Positions 32,974 to 40,566 of a stretch of DNA of 64,000 nt are shown piece by piece (positions within the stretch are counted from its first letter, which is position 1; each line of letters begins with the position of its first letter). The notes below the pieces were generated by a model. It saw only the letters and a program-made list of their open reading frames with translations, did no database searches and was not told the DNA's origin. The position numbers and the translations under genes are program-made. Source of the stretch: CATOSP01 sp965204715 (GTDB lineage Bacteria; Chloroflexota; Dehalococcoidia; Lucifugimonadales; UBA3495); the NCBI GenBank assembly GCA_965204715.1, contig OZ242009.1:4246512-4310511 (forward strand), in the 5' to 3' direction.

Positions 32974-34073
32974 CACCCTACCAGCTCCCGCACCGTTCTT
33001 TCCACAAGGTCCGTGGGCACGTCGCTGCGCACCACTGCCTTACCCACCTCTTCCAGCATGATCCAGCGGTTGGAGCCGCTCTCGGTCTTCTTGTCTAGGG
33101 ACATGGCCCTCAGCACGTCCGACGCCATTACCCCGGCAGCGCGGACGGGCAGGTTGAACCGCTCCAGCAACCGGTAGTGCCGGTCCACCAGCTCCTGCGG
33201 AATCATGCCCAGCTCGTGGGCCATGTGGGCCACGCCGATCATGCCCACCGACACCCCCTCGCCGTGGAAGAAACGCCCGTACTCGGTTGAGGCTTCCAGA
33301 GCGTGGCCAATGGTGTGGCCGTAGTTCAGCAGGATGCGTATCCCCAAGGTCTCCCGCTCGTCCTGGCTGACGATCTCGGCCTTGATGGCCATGCTGCGTC
33401 GGATCACATCGGTGGAAATCTCCGGTTCCACGTCCATCAGGCTCTCGGCGTGTTCCTCGAAGACGTCAACCAAGTCCGGGTCCAGGATCAAGCCGTGCTT
33501 GATAGCCTCGGCCCAACCCTCGGACAGTTCCCGCTTGCCCAACGTGGACAGGGTCTGGACGTCGGCGAACACCCCCCTGGGCTGGTAGAAGGCCCCCACC
33601 AGGTTCTTGGCCTGGGGCAAGTTCACCGCGACCTTGCCGCCGATGGATGCGTCGACCATCGCCGCCATGCTGGTGGGCACCTGCACGAAGGGCATACCCC
33701 GCAGGTAGGTGGCGGCGACGAACCCGGCCAGGTCTCCGATGACGCCGCCGCCCACGGCAACTATGACGTGACGCCGCTCCGCCCGCCGCTCTACCAGCCA
33801 GTCGTAGACGGCCTGGGCCGACTCAAAGCTCTTGCTTGGCTCACCCGCAGGCACGATGAAGCAGTGGGCCGCGATGCCGGCCGATTGCAGCGCGCGCTGC
33901 ACCGTGCGCCCATAGGGGTTCATAACGTTGCTGTCGGTGATGATGTAGGCCGGGCCGTTCAGCCCCAGGTCGGCAAACCTGCGGCCCAGGTCGTTCAAAA
34001 CGCCCCATCCGGCCACCACGGGATAACTGCCCCCGGAATGCTGCACCAACGCGGCAAGGTCCTGGTCGGCCAT
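32973..34073 (-). CDS. aroB: 3-dehydroquinate synthase
   Basis: This 366-residue protein has the NAD-binding GGGVIGDLAGFVAATYLRG, QVPTSMAAMVDASIGGK, zinc ligands in the region of LNYGHTIGHALE and FHGEGVSVGM, and a C-terminal helical domain, all in AroB order. It makes 3-dehydroquinate from DAHP in the shikimate pathway. It lies 15 bases after aroK, and its TGA overlaps the methylase ATG. The operon order on this strand is hydroxyacid dehydrogenase, aroK, aroB, methylase, endonuclease. Confidence 0.95.
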   Translation of the reverse strand: MADQDLAALVQHSGGSYPVVAGWGVLNDLGRRFADLGLNGPAYIITDSNVMNPYGRTVQRALQSAGIAAHCFIVPAGEPSKSFESAQAVYDWLVERRAERRHVIVAVGGGVIGDLAGFVAATYLRGMPFVQVPTSMAAMVDASIGGKVAVNLPQAKNLVGAFYQPRGVFADVQTLSTLGKRELSEGWAEAIKHGLILDPDLVDVFEEHAESLMDVEPEISTDVIRRSMAIKAEIVSQDERETLGIRILLNYGHTIGHALEASTEYGRFFHGEGVSVGMIGVAHMAHELGMIPQELVDRHYRLLERFNLPVRAAGVMASDVLRAMSLDKKTESGSNRWIMLEEVGKAVVRSDVPTDLVERTVRELVG

Positions 34074-34088
34074 GTTTGTTCCTCCAAT

Positions 34089-34619
34089 TCAGGCGTCGTC
34101 CCGGCGGCAAATGGCAAGCACTTCGATGGCCACCTGCTCCGGGGTCAGGTCATCGGTCTCTATGGTGTGGTGGGCCTGGGAGTATGCTTCGGCGCGCTGG
34201 GACATCAGGGTTCGGATGCGCTCCAGCGGGTCGCCGCCCGCCAGCAGCGGACGTACCGGAGCATTGTCCCCCGTCTCGGCTGTGACCCGGTAGTGGACCG
34301 TTTCCGGGCGGGCGCTGAGGCAAACTACCAGGCCGCCGCTGAGCATCCGGTCCCGGTTCTCCGGGTTGATGAACGCGCCGCCGCCGCATGCGATTATCCG
34401 CCCTTCGTCCGCGCATAGGTCCCGGATGGTCTCACGTTCCAGCGTCCGGAATGCTGTCTCCCCCTGTTCCTCGAACACCCTGGCGATGGACTTTCCGGCA
34501 CGGGCCACGATTTCATCGTCAGAGTCCACTAGAGGCCGGCCGGTCAGCCTGGAAAGTTCTCTGCCGACATGGGTCTTGCCCGTTGCCATGAATCCCACCA
34601 GGAAGATGTTGCGAGGCAT
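34089..34619 (-). CDS. aroK: Shikimate kinase
   Basis: This 176-residue kinase has the P-loop GFMATGKTHVG, the shikimate-binding DSDDEI and GETAFRTLE segments, the GGGAF motif and the lid arginine in RPLLAGGDPLERI. It phosphorylates shikimate at O3. The P-loop has Ala-Thr where MG-x is commoner. It sits seven bases after the dehydrogenase gene and 15 before aroB, in the usual kinase-synthase pairing. Confidence 0.93.
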   Translation of the reverse strand: MPRNIFLVGFMATGKTHVGRELSRLTGRPLVDSDDEIVARAGKSIARVFEEQGETAFRTLERETIRDLCADEGRIIACGGGAFINPENRDRMLSGGLVVCLSARPETVHYRVTAETGDNAPVRPLLAGGDPLERIRTLMSQRAEAYSQAHHTIETDDLTPEQVAIEVLAICRRDDA

Positions 34620-34626
34620 GGCGCGG

Positions 34627-35628
34627 CTAACTCAGTTTGACCCTTGAGTGGGGCAACACCGCCGGGTTGACCAGGAACTCGGGCATACGCCCCTGGAGCA
34701 CGTCGGCAGTGGCTTTTGCCGTGCGCACCTCAAGCTCCAGCACCGACTGTCGGGAGAGAAAGGCAACGTGGGGAGTGATTATCACGTTGTTCATACCGAA
34801 AAGGGGATGGTCGGCAGGTGGCGCGGCCTCTTCCATAACGTCCAGCCCGGCCCCGGCTATCTGGCCATCGCGCAGGGCGGCCACCAGCGCGGGCTCGTCG
34901 ATTATCGGGCCGCGGGCGCAGTTGATGATGTAGGCGGAGGACTTCATCTGCCGGAACTCGTTCACACCTATGAGTCCCCGGGTCTCATCATTCAGCGGTG
35001 TGTGGATGGTCACGTAGTCAGACTCGGACAGGAGAGCAGGCAGGTCAACAAGAGTGATGCCGCCTCCGGCAGACTGTCCTTCGGGGATGTATGGATCATA
35101 CGCCAGCACATCCATGCCGAAGGCTTGCGCTTTTCCGGCCACGGCGCGGCCGATGCGGCCCATGCCCACGATGCCGAGCCTGCAACCCCGGAGACGTATC
35201 AGTGGAACGGGCGAGGGCACCCCCTCCCAACGGCCCTGCTTGGCTACTCCGTCGTAGAACCCCACCTGACGGTTCCAGGTCAGCAACAGCGCCATGACGT
35301 GGTCGGAGACCTCGTCAACGCAGTAGTCGGGAACGTAGGTGACCGGGATGCCAAGGCTGGTTGCCGTGTCCACCGCGATGTTGTCCACGCCCACGCCGTA
35401 GCGGCTGATGACCTGGCACTTCTGCGCCGACCGTACCACCCGCTCTGTGACCTGGGCGAAGCAGGTCATAATGGCATCGGCATCCTCGGCCAGGGTAGCC
35501 AGTGTGTCCTCCGACGGGCCTGGGGACTCGATGATCTCCGCGCCGATCTCGGCCAGAACTTCCCTCTCGGGCACGGTGGATGGCCAGACGTAGTCCGTCA
35601 CCAGGACCCGGTATCTGGGTGTTTGCAT
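34627..35628 (-). CDS. D-isomer-specific 2-hydroxyacid dehydrogenase
   Basis: This 333-residue protein has the NAD-binding motif GIVGMGRIGRAVAGKAQAFG, the NCARGPIIDEPAL segment, the catalytic Arg before it and the acid and His of the relay (EEAAPPADHP, ITPHVAFLS). It belongs with phosphoglycerate, hydroxypyruvate and C-terminal-binding-protein-like dehydrogenases. There is no ACT domain, so SerA is less likely. It starts the aroK-aroB-RM operon. Confidence 0.88.
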   Translation of the reverse strand: MQTPRYRVLVTDYVWPSTVPEREVLAEIGAEIIESPGPSEDTLATLAEDADAIMTCFAQVTERVVRSAQKCQVISRYGVGVDNIAVDTATSLGIPVTYVPDYCVDEVSDHVMALLLTWNRQVGFYDGVAKQGRWEGVPSPVPLIRLRGCRLGIVGMGRIGRAVAGKAQAFGMDVLAYDPYIPEGQSAGGGITLVDLPALLSESDYVTIHTPLNDETRGLIGVNEFRQMKSSAYIINCARGPIIDEPALVAALRDGQIAGAGLDVMEEAAPPADHPLFGMNNVIITPHVAFLSRQSVLELEVRTAKATADVLQGRMPEFLVNPAVLPHSRVKLS

Positions 35629-35660
35629 TGTGCCGGTTTCCTCGCTTTGGGGGATGGCTT

Positions 35661-36065
35661 CTACGTCGTGGGCCGCGGCGGCGCGGGCGCGTACCCGGTG
35701 GCGGTGCAGAACTCCACCCGGTTGCCGTCGGGGTCGTTGATGAACAGGAAAGCCTGCCCGTCGTAGCGAACGCCCTCCCGGTCGATCTCAAACCCGTTTT
35801 CCCGGAGTATCTCCTTGGTGCCCTCGAAGTCCTCAACCTCGAAGGCATGGTGGATATTATCAGGCTTGGCGGGAGCGTCGGGGGTCTCGATGAGGTGGAC
35901 CATGATCCCGCTTTCCAGTTGGAGCCAGGTGATGTTCGGGTTGTCCACTTGTGACTCTATCTGCTTGATGCCGATCAGTTCGTTGTAGAACTTCATGGCG
36001 CGGGCGGTGTCCTTGACCATAGTTGTGACGTGGTTGATTCTGGTGGTCTTGATCTTTCCCGGCAT
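35661..36065 (-). CDS. VOC-family (glyoxalase-like) metalloprotein
   Basis: This 134-residue protein starts at ATG 36065 after GGGAGCG; a longer in-frame opening is the antisense of the hicB promoter region. Two beta-alpha-beta-beta-beta modules carry metal ligand positions INHVTTM (His), MVHLIE (His), IHHAFEV and RVEFC (Glu). Such proteins isomerise, epimerise or cleave small carbonyl compounds or bind antibiotics. It lies 32 bases before the dehydrogenase gene on the same strand, possibly sharing a hydroxyacid route. Confidence 0.8.
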   Translation of the reverse strand: MPGKIKTTRINHVTTMVKDTARAMKFYNELIGIKQIESQVDNPNITWLQLESGIMVHLIETPDAPAKPDNIHHAFEVEDFEGTKEILRENGFEIDREGVRYDGQAFLFINDPDGNRVEFCTATGYAPAPPRPTT

Positions 36066-36203
36066 TGTTCGCTCCCTTGTAGGCCATCCTGCGGGTTGGA
36101 TTTTCAGGCCATTATGCCATAAATCTTGGTCAGCAGAGAGGCGTTGACAGCAGGAATGATGGTTAGGCCGTGTTTTCCAACACGTGGTTTCGGGCAAACA
36201 TAC

Positions 36204-36232
36204 TTGACAACTACGGCGGCAAGAGATAAAAA
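36204..36232 (+). promoter_or_regulatory. Promoter of the hicB-hicA module
   Basis: TTGACA and TAAAAA are separated by 17 bases in an unusually A/T-rich stretch (36225-36264), followed by GGAGG eleven bases before the ATG at 36265. Confidence 0.6.
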
Positions 36233-36264
36233 TAAATAATAGAAAATAGAAGGAGGAAAAGAAA

Positions 36265-36792
36265 ATGCGTTTTGTTCTCGGTGGACTCGAACGCGAACTG
36301 GATGCTGATATGGTCAGGAAGGTCGCGGAGCGACACACACCCGAGGCTAATGGCCGACACAAATACTATGTAAGCATCAATGGCCGCCGCTATCCGGTAA
36401 AGCAATTGTTTAGCCTTGCTACAGGTATACAACGAAACGAATTTATAACTAATGAAGCCGTTCGGCATTTGAAAAGACTCGGGTTCACGGTTGAAGAATC
36501 CCGTTGGCCGTCCGCTCCACCGCCACAAGCTGAAAACGCGGATTTTATGGAGAGCTATCGTGGGCGGGAGGTTGGGGATTCCGTAACTTTTGCGGTCTCC
36601 CTTGAACCTGACGAAGATGGGTTTATCGTAGCAAGCTGCCCTCAGCTGCCGGGGTGCCACTCTCAGGGCCGGTCAAGGCCAGAGGCAATCAGGAACATCG
36701 GAGAGGCTATCCGAGGGTACATCGCCAGCATGAAATCTCATGGAGAAGAGATTCCGAGGTTAGATTGGGACCTGGTTATAGTTGATGTCTAG
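36265..36792 (+). CDS. HicB-type antitoxin with an extra N-terminal domain
   Basis: In this 175-residue protein, residues 95-175 are a HicB domain (VTFAVSLEPDEDGFIVASCP, LPGCHSQGRSRPEAIRNIGE) of the partial RNase H fold. Residues 1-80 form a separate domain with YYVSINGRRYPVKQLFSLA and HLKRLGFTVEE, a pattern I know from N-terminal domains of some McrA- and HNH-type nucleases. Ordinary HicB carries a C-terminal HTH or RHH domain, absent here. It overlaps the hicA start by eight bases, in the less common antitoxin-first order. Codon use is more A/T-rich than its neighbours, suggesting transfer. Confidence 0.75.
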   Translation: MRFVLGGLERELDADMVRKVAERHTPEANGRHKYYVSINGRRYPVKQLFSLATGIQRNEFITNEAVRHLKRLGFTVEESRWPSAPPPQAENADFMESYRGREVGDSVTFAVSLEPDEDGFIVASCPQLPGCHSQGRSRPEAIRNIGEAIRGYIASMKSHGEEIPRLDWDLVIVDV

Positions 36793-37015
36793 CGGCCGCT
36801 TGCCCGTGATTTCGGGTGTGCAGTTCGTCCGTGTGATAGAGAGAATTGGTTATTACCGGGACCATACGGAGGGAAGCCACATGATGCTGGTGCATCCCGA
36901 AAGGCGACGGTTGTCTGTTCCCAACCAACGTGAGCTTGGAAGAGGACTTCTACGTGCCTTAATCAGGGATGCCGGTCTGACCCGCGAAGAATTCTTTCAA
37001 CTTCTCAACAGATGA
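36785..37015 (+). CDS. hicA: HicA-type mRNA interferase toxin
   Basis: This 76-residue protein starts at ATG 36785. The dsRBD-like pattern ISGVQFVRVIERIGYYRD, catalytic EGSHMMLVHP with the His of GSH, and the end LSVPNQRELGRGLLRALIRD match HicA, which cleaves mRNA and is neutralised by HicB. The VPNQ stretch replaces the usual VPxH. It overlaps the hicB stop. A 12-bp hairpin lies just after its stop. Confidence 0.88.
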   Translation: MSSGRLPVISGVQFVRVIERIGYYRDHTEGSHMMLVHPERRRLSVPNQRELGRGLLRALIRDAGLTREEFFQLLNR

Positions 37016-37017
37016 CT

Positions 37018-37052
37018 TTTCCGTGACCCGGCGCAACAAAGGGTCACGGAAA
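37018..37052. terminator. Hairpin between convergent hicA and purQ
   Basis: A perfect 12-bp stem TTTCCGTGACCC/GGGTCACGGAAA with an 11-base loop covers the purQ stop codon. Neither strand has a U run after it, so it may be a Rho-independent terminator only weakly, or an mRNA 3'-end stabiliser. Confidence 0.5.
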
Positions 37053-37733
37053 GCTGTCCACAATCGACTGGAACAGCAGCTTGCCGTCCGCGCTGCCCAG
37101 GAGTTCCTCGCAGCACCGCTCCGGGTGGGGCATCATACCCAGGACGTTGCCCTGAGCGTTTACTATCCCTGCGATGTTGCGGGCCGCGCCGTTGGGGTTC
37201 GCTTCCGGCGTGACCTCGCCCGACGGCTCGCAGTAGCGGAACAGGACGCGGCCCTCGGCTTCCAGTTGGTCCAGGGTCGCGGCGTCGGCATAGTAGTTGC
37301 CCTCGCCGTGGGACACGGGGACCCGCAGCACCTGCCCCGGCTCACAGGCCAAGGTGAAGGGGGTGTCCGTCCGCTCGGTACGGAGATTGGTCCACTGGCA
37401 GCGGTACTCCAGGTGGTTGTTGCGCAGCAGCGCACCGGGAAGAAGCCTCGCCTCGCAGAGTATCTGGAACCCGTTGCAGATCCCGATGACCGGGCCGCCG
37501 GAACCGGCGAAGTCCCTCACTGCGTCCATTATCGGGGATAGTCCGGCCATTGCGCCGGGGCGCAGGTAGTCGCCGTAGGAGAAACCACCGGGCAGGATGA
37601 TGCAATCGTAGTCGGAGAGGGACGTTTCTTTGTGCCAGACATATCCGGCTTCCTGGCCCACCACCCCGTTAACGGCGTGGTGGCAGTCGGTGTCGCTCCA
37701 GGTGCCGGGGAATACGACGATGCCGAACCGCAT
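37044..37733 (-). CDS. purQ: Phosphoribosylformylglycinamidine synthase subunit I
   Basis: This 229-residue glutaminase starts at ATG 37733 (MRFGIVVFPGTWSD); an opening 21 codons upstream is unlikely. The class I amidotransferase nucleophile Cys lies in GICNGFQILCEA, and His and Glu in MMPHPERCCEE. It feeds ammonia to PurL in purine synthesis. Neither purL nor purS is beside it in this window. yqeY is 88 bases upstream on the same strand. Confidence 0.95.
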   Translation of the reverse strand: MRFGIVVFPGTWSDTDCHHAVNGVVGQEAGYVWHKETSLSDYDCIILPGGFSYGDYLRPGAMAGLSPIMDAVRDFAGSGGPVIGICNGFQILCEARLLPGALLRNNHLEYRCQWTNLRTERTDTPFTLACEPGQVLRVPVSHGEGNYYADAATLDQLEAEGRVLFRYCEPSGEVTPEANPNGAARNIAGIVNAQGNVLGMMPHPERCCEELLGSADGKLLFQSIVDSFP

Positions 37734-37820
37734 TTGAAAAGTGGTTCCTCCGCCACTGCTCCGGCCCTCCACCGTGCAGAGGACCCGCGTTTCCAAAGAA
37801 GACTGCCGCAGCCCGGAGGA

Positions 37821-38273
37821 CTAGCCGCCCGCTTCCAGGATTTCCGTGACCATCGTGTTGACCACCCCGCCGTCGGCCTTGCCGCGCACCTGGGGCATGA
37901 GCCGTCCCATCACCCGGCCCTTGTCGCGCGGGGAGGCCGCGCCGGTCTCGGCGATGGCGTCCCGCACCAGTTGGGCCAACTCTTCCTGGCCCAACTGTGG
38001 GGGCAGATATTCTTCCAGGATGGCAAGCTCCGCGGATTCCTTGGCCACCAGGTCGGTACGGTTGCCCTGCTCGAACATGCGGATGCTCTCGCGGCGGTCA
38101 TTGGCCTGCTTGGTGATGACCTGAATCATGCCCTCGTCGTCCAGGCTCTCGCCGCCGGTCTTCTCGGCGGCCTGCACCGCGCTCTTGAGGAAGCGGAGGG
38201 CTTCCAGCCGTACCCGGTCCCGGTCCCGCATCGCCTGGCGGATGTCCTCTTCGAGTTGTTCACGCAGCGGCAT
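37821..38273 (-). CDS. yqeY: GatB/YqeY domain protein
   Basis: This 150-residue protein begins MPLREQLEEDIRQAMRDRDRVRLE, and KRRESI-like RRESIRMFEQGNRTDL, EEYLPPQLGQEEL and GRVMGRLMPQVRGKADG match the stand-alone YqeY family, related to the tail domain of the amidotransferase subunit GatB. The family may act on tRNA-dependent amidation; its role is not settled. It is followed by purQ. Confidence 0.92.
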   Translation of the reverse strand: MPLREQLEEDIRQAMRDRDRVRLEALRFLKSAVQAAEKTGGESLDDEGMIQVITKQANDRRESIRMFEQGNRTDLVAKESAELAILEEYLPPQLGQEELAQLVRDAIAETGAASPRDKGRVMGRLMPQVRGKADGGVVNTMVTEILEAGG

Positions 38274-38420
38274 TTGTCTTATACCCGGCTTTCAGTGAAG
38301 TCTGGATGCACGTATTCCCGACGATAGGGAACGTCGGAGAGTGAGTGTGGCTCCATTCGATTATTTCGATTATATGGTTGACGCCGGAGGCCGGTCAAAT
38401 ATGTCACCCGCCAGGTATTC

Positions 38421-38951
38421 TCAACTGTGAGTTGGAGGCGGGTGATTGGGGTCAGCAGGATAATCGAACAGGTCCCAATCGGTCGGTTCCCGCAAGTCCA
38501 ATTCCAGCTTTTCTTTGACCATGTGCAGCGCTTTAGCGGCGCAATTCTCCTGGGTGGAGCACATGGGAAAGATGGGCGTGATGGCAGTGTAGCATCCGGA
38601 ATCATCCTGGTGGAGCAGGGCCACGGACACTTTCCTCTTGGCTGTCGGGGCGCCCGCTTCACCCAACGGCGCCGCGCCGTCACCGCTGCCGCCCACGGAT
38701 ATGGGGTGTGAGGGTACGCCGATTTCCACCGTACCCAGCAATATGTGCCCTGGATAGACGTGGTCCAGGTTGTAATAGTCCAGATCAGAGGACGCCTCCA
38801 GGCTTATCTCCAGGCACTCCCTGGCCATAGCAAAGGCGTCTTGCACGGTCTCTCCCATCGTGGCCAATTCGGGGACCGCGGGTATGATGAGGCTATAGCC
38901 GCCAGCCTGGTCATCGTGGAACATGGCAACAGTCACTTTCAGTTTGGCCAT
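38421..38951 (-). CDS. Protein with two tandem HicB domains
   Basis: This 176-residue protein starts at ATG 38951 in TGATG, coupled to the hicA stop. Residues 1-60 (KLKVTVAMFHDDQAGGYSLI, ELATMGETVQDAFAMARECL) and 95-155 (KRKVSVALLHQDDSGCYTAI, CSTQENCAAKALHMVKEKLE) are two HicB folds joined by a glycine-rich linker. No DNA-binding domain is seen. It is probably the antitoxin of the upstream HicA. A duplicated antitoxin domain in one chain is unusual. Confidence 0.78.
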   Translation of the reverse strand: MAKLKVTVAMFHDDQAGGYSLIIPAVPELATMGETVQDAFAMARECLEISLEASSDLDYYNLDHVYPGHILLGTVEIGVPSHPISVGGSGDGAAPLGEAGAPTAKRKVSVALLHQDDSGCYTAITPIFPMCSTQENCAAKALHMVKEKLELDLREPTDWDLFDYPADPNHPPPTHS

Positions 38952-39160
38952 CAGAGAATCTCCTCCGCCCAACGGTGGAACTCCATCGGGGGTACATGCG
39001 CCTGCCGCAATATCCGGTGAAAGGTCCCCGCATCGACCTCGCGGTCTGAAACTGGGACACTAACCGGAAGTGTCCCGTCCGGCAATACCAGCCTAACATG
39101 GCTCCCCCGTTGCCTGACCCGAACCCAACCCAGACGTTCAAGGAACCCGGATAACCTCAC
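38951..39160 (-). CDS. hicA: HicA-type toxin, second module
   Basis: About 69 residues from GTG 39160; a TTG further upstream is possible. The pattern LSGFLERLGWVRVRQRGSHV, LPVSVPVSDREVDAGTFHRI and LRQAHVPPMEF matches HicA, with the catalytic His in GSH. It is toxin-first, the usual order, opposite to the module at 36265. The stop overlaps the start of the double-HicB gene by one base. Confidence 0.8.
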   Translation of the reverse strand: MRLSGFLERLGWVRVRQRGSHVRLVLPDGTLPVSVPVSDREVDAGTFHRILRQAHVPPMEFHRWAEEIL

Positions 39161-39235
39161 GCGGACGGTAACGCCTCGGCACAAGCTGCGATTGACCTTC
39201 CTTCGGGAATAACTGGAAGAACATCTGACAACGGG

Positions 39236-39241
39236 TATAAT
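39236..39241 (+). promoter_or_regulatory. -10 box TATAAT of the SDR gene
   Basis: GGGTATAATCACG lies 36 bases before the SDR start at 39278. The -35 region is weak. Confidence 0.5.
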
Positions 39242-39277
39242 CACGCCAGATTGTAATCGACATTTGAGGAGCGCGTT

Positions 39278-40027
39278 ATGAGGCTGGAAGGTAAGGTTGC
39301 TATTGTCACCGGAGGGGCGCACGGGATGGGGGCCGCTGAGTCCAGGCTGTTTGCGCGGGAGGGGGCCAGGGTGGTCATCGCCGACATCCGTGAGGAGGAC
39401 GGCCGCCAGGTGGAGGCGGAAATCGCCGAGGCCGGCGGGGAGGCCATGTTCGTCGAACTGAACGTCGCCGATGAAGCTGCCTGGGAGTCGGCGGTGCAGC
39501 AGACCGTAGCCCGGTTCGGCAAGCTGGACGTGCTGGTCAACAACGCGGGGATCAGCGGCAGCCGGGAGACGGACTTCCGCAGCACTGACGCCTGGGACCG
39601 CCTGATGAACATCAACGCCAGGGGCGTTTTCCTGGGCATGAAATACGCCATCCCGGAGATGCAGAAAGCGGGAGGTGGTGCAATCGTCAACATCTCTTCC
39701 ATCTCGGGAATCGTGGGCCAGGAATACGTCCATCCCGGCTACAACGCCTCCAAGGGCGCGGTCCGCATCGTGACCAAGGCTGCCGCGGTGCAGCACGCCA
39801 GGGAGGGCATCCGGGTCAACTCGGTGCATCCCGGCATGATGCCGCCCATGCTCGGCTCCGAGAACCGGGACCCGGCCCAACGCCAGGCATCCCTGGCCAA
39901 CGTGCCGATGGGCAGGCCGGGCGAGGTGGATGAGGTCGCCAATGCGGTACTGTTCCTGGCGTCCGACGAAGCTTCCTACATCACCGGGGCGGAGCTTGTT
40001 GTAGACGGCGGTTTTACCGCAAAGTAG
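39278..40027 (+). CDS. Short-chain dehydrogenase/reductase (FabG-like)
   Basis: This 249-residue protein starts at ATG 39278 behind GAGGAG. It has the cofactor motif TGGAHGMG (12-19), NNAG (near 88), catalytic Ser in NISSISG, and Tyr and Lys in YNASKG, with the C-terminal ITGAELVVDGGFTA. ADIR after the second strand suggests NAD. It reduces or oxidises a hydroxyl or keto group, and the substrate is unknown. It is the first of three same-strand genes (SDR, VOC, aldo/keto reductase). Confidence 0.92.
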   Translation: MRLEGKVAIVTGGAHGMGAAESRLFAREGARVVIADIREEDGRQVEAEIAEAGGEAMFVELNVADEAAWESAVQQTVARFGKLDVLVNNAGISGSRETDFRSTDAWDRLMNINARGVFLGMKYAIPEMQKAGGGAIVNISSISGIVGQEYVHPGYNASKGAVRIVTKAAAVQHAREGIRVNSVHPGMMPPMLGSENRDPAQRQASLANVPMGRPGEVDEVANAVLFLASDEASYITGAELVVDGGFTAK

Positions 40028-40109
40028 GCCGCTACTGGCTGCTTGACCATTGGGTCCGCTTCCCGGTGATACAATGGGACCCAACAACTTATGTCAACAG
40101 GAGGCCGTG

Positions 40110-40520
40110 ATGTTCACCAAGGTCCATCATGTTACCTACATCGTCGAGAGCATCCAGGACATGGCCGACTATATCGAGAAGAACTTCGGCATGAAGCCGG
40201 CCCGCACCGACGAAATAACCGATCGGGGATACAAGTCCATCATGTACCACATCGGCGATACGATGGTTGACTTCTTCGAGCCGACCAGGGATGACACGGC
40301 GATGGCCCGCCAGTTGAAAGAGCAGGGCCCCGGAGTGGCCCACGTGGCCTGGGGCGTGGATGGCATCGACCAGGTCTTCGACGACCTCAAGGGCAATGGC
40401 AACGAGATGCGGGGCGATGCTCCAACCTTCAGCCCATTTGGTTATAAGACCCTGAGCATCGAACCCGGCAGCTCCCACGGCATTTACTTCCAACTTGCCG
40501 AGGGGGAGGTATCAGGTTAG
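40110..40520 (+). CDS. VOC-family protein, methylmalonyl-CoA epimerase-like
   Basis: This 136-residue protein starts at ATG 40110 after GGAGG; TACAAT at 40070-40075 may be its -10 box. The pattern KVHHVTYIVESIQDMADYIE and PGVAHVAWGVDGIDQVFDDL, with metal-ligand His in HHVTY, VAHVAW and the final GIYFQL region, is that of methylmalonyl-CoA epimerase or a related lactoylglutathione-lyase-like enzyme. No mutase is nearby, so the substrate is not fixed. Confidence 0.75.
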   Translation: MFTKVHHVTYIVESIQDMADYIEKNFGMKPARTDEITDRGYKSIMYHIGDTMVDFFEPTRDDTAMARQLKEQGPGVAHVAWGVDGIDQVFDDLKGNGNEMRGDAPTFSPFGYKTLSIEPGSSHGIYFQLAEGEVSG

Positions 40521-40566
40521 ACAGGGCCGGGAACCGCGCCCTCGGGACATTCCAGACAACACGGGG

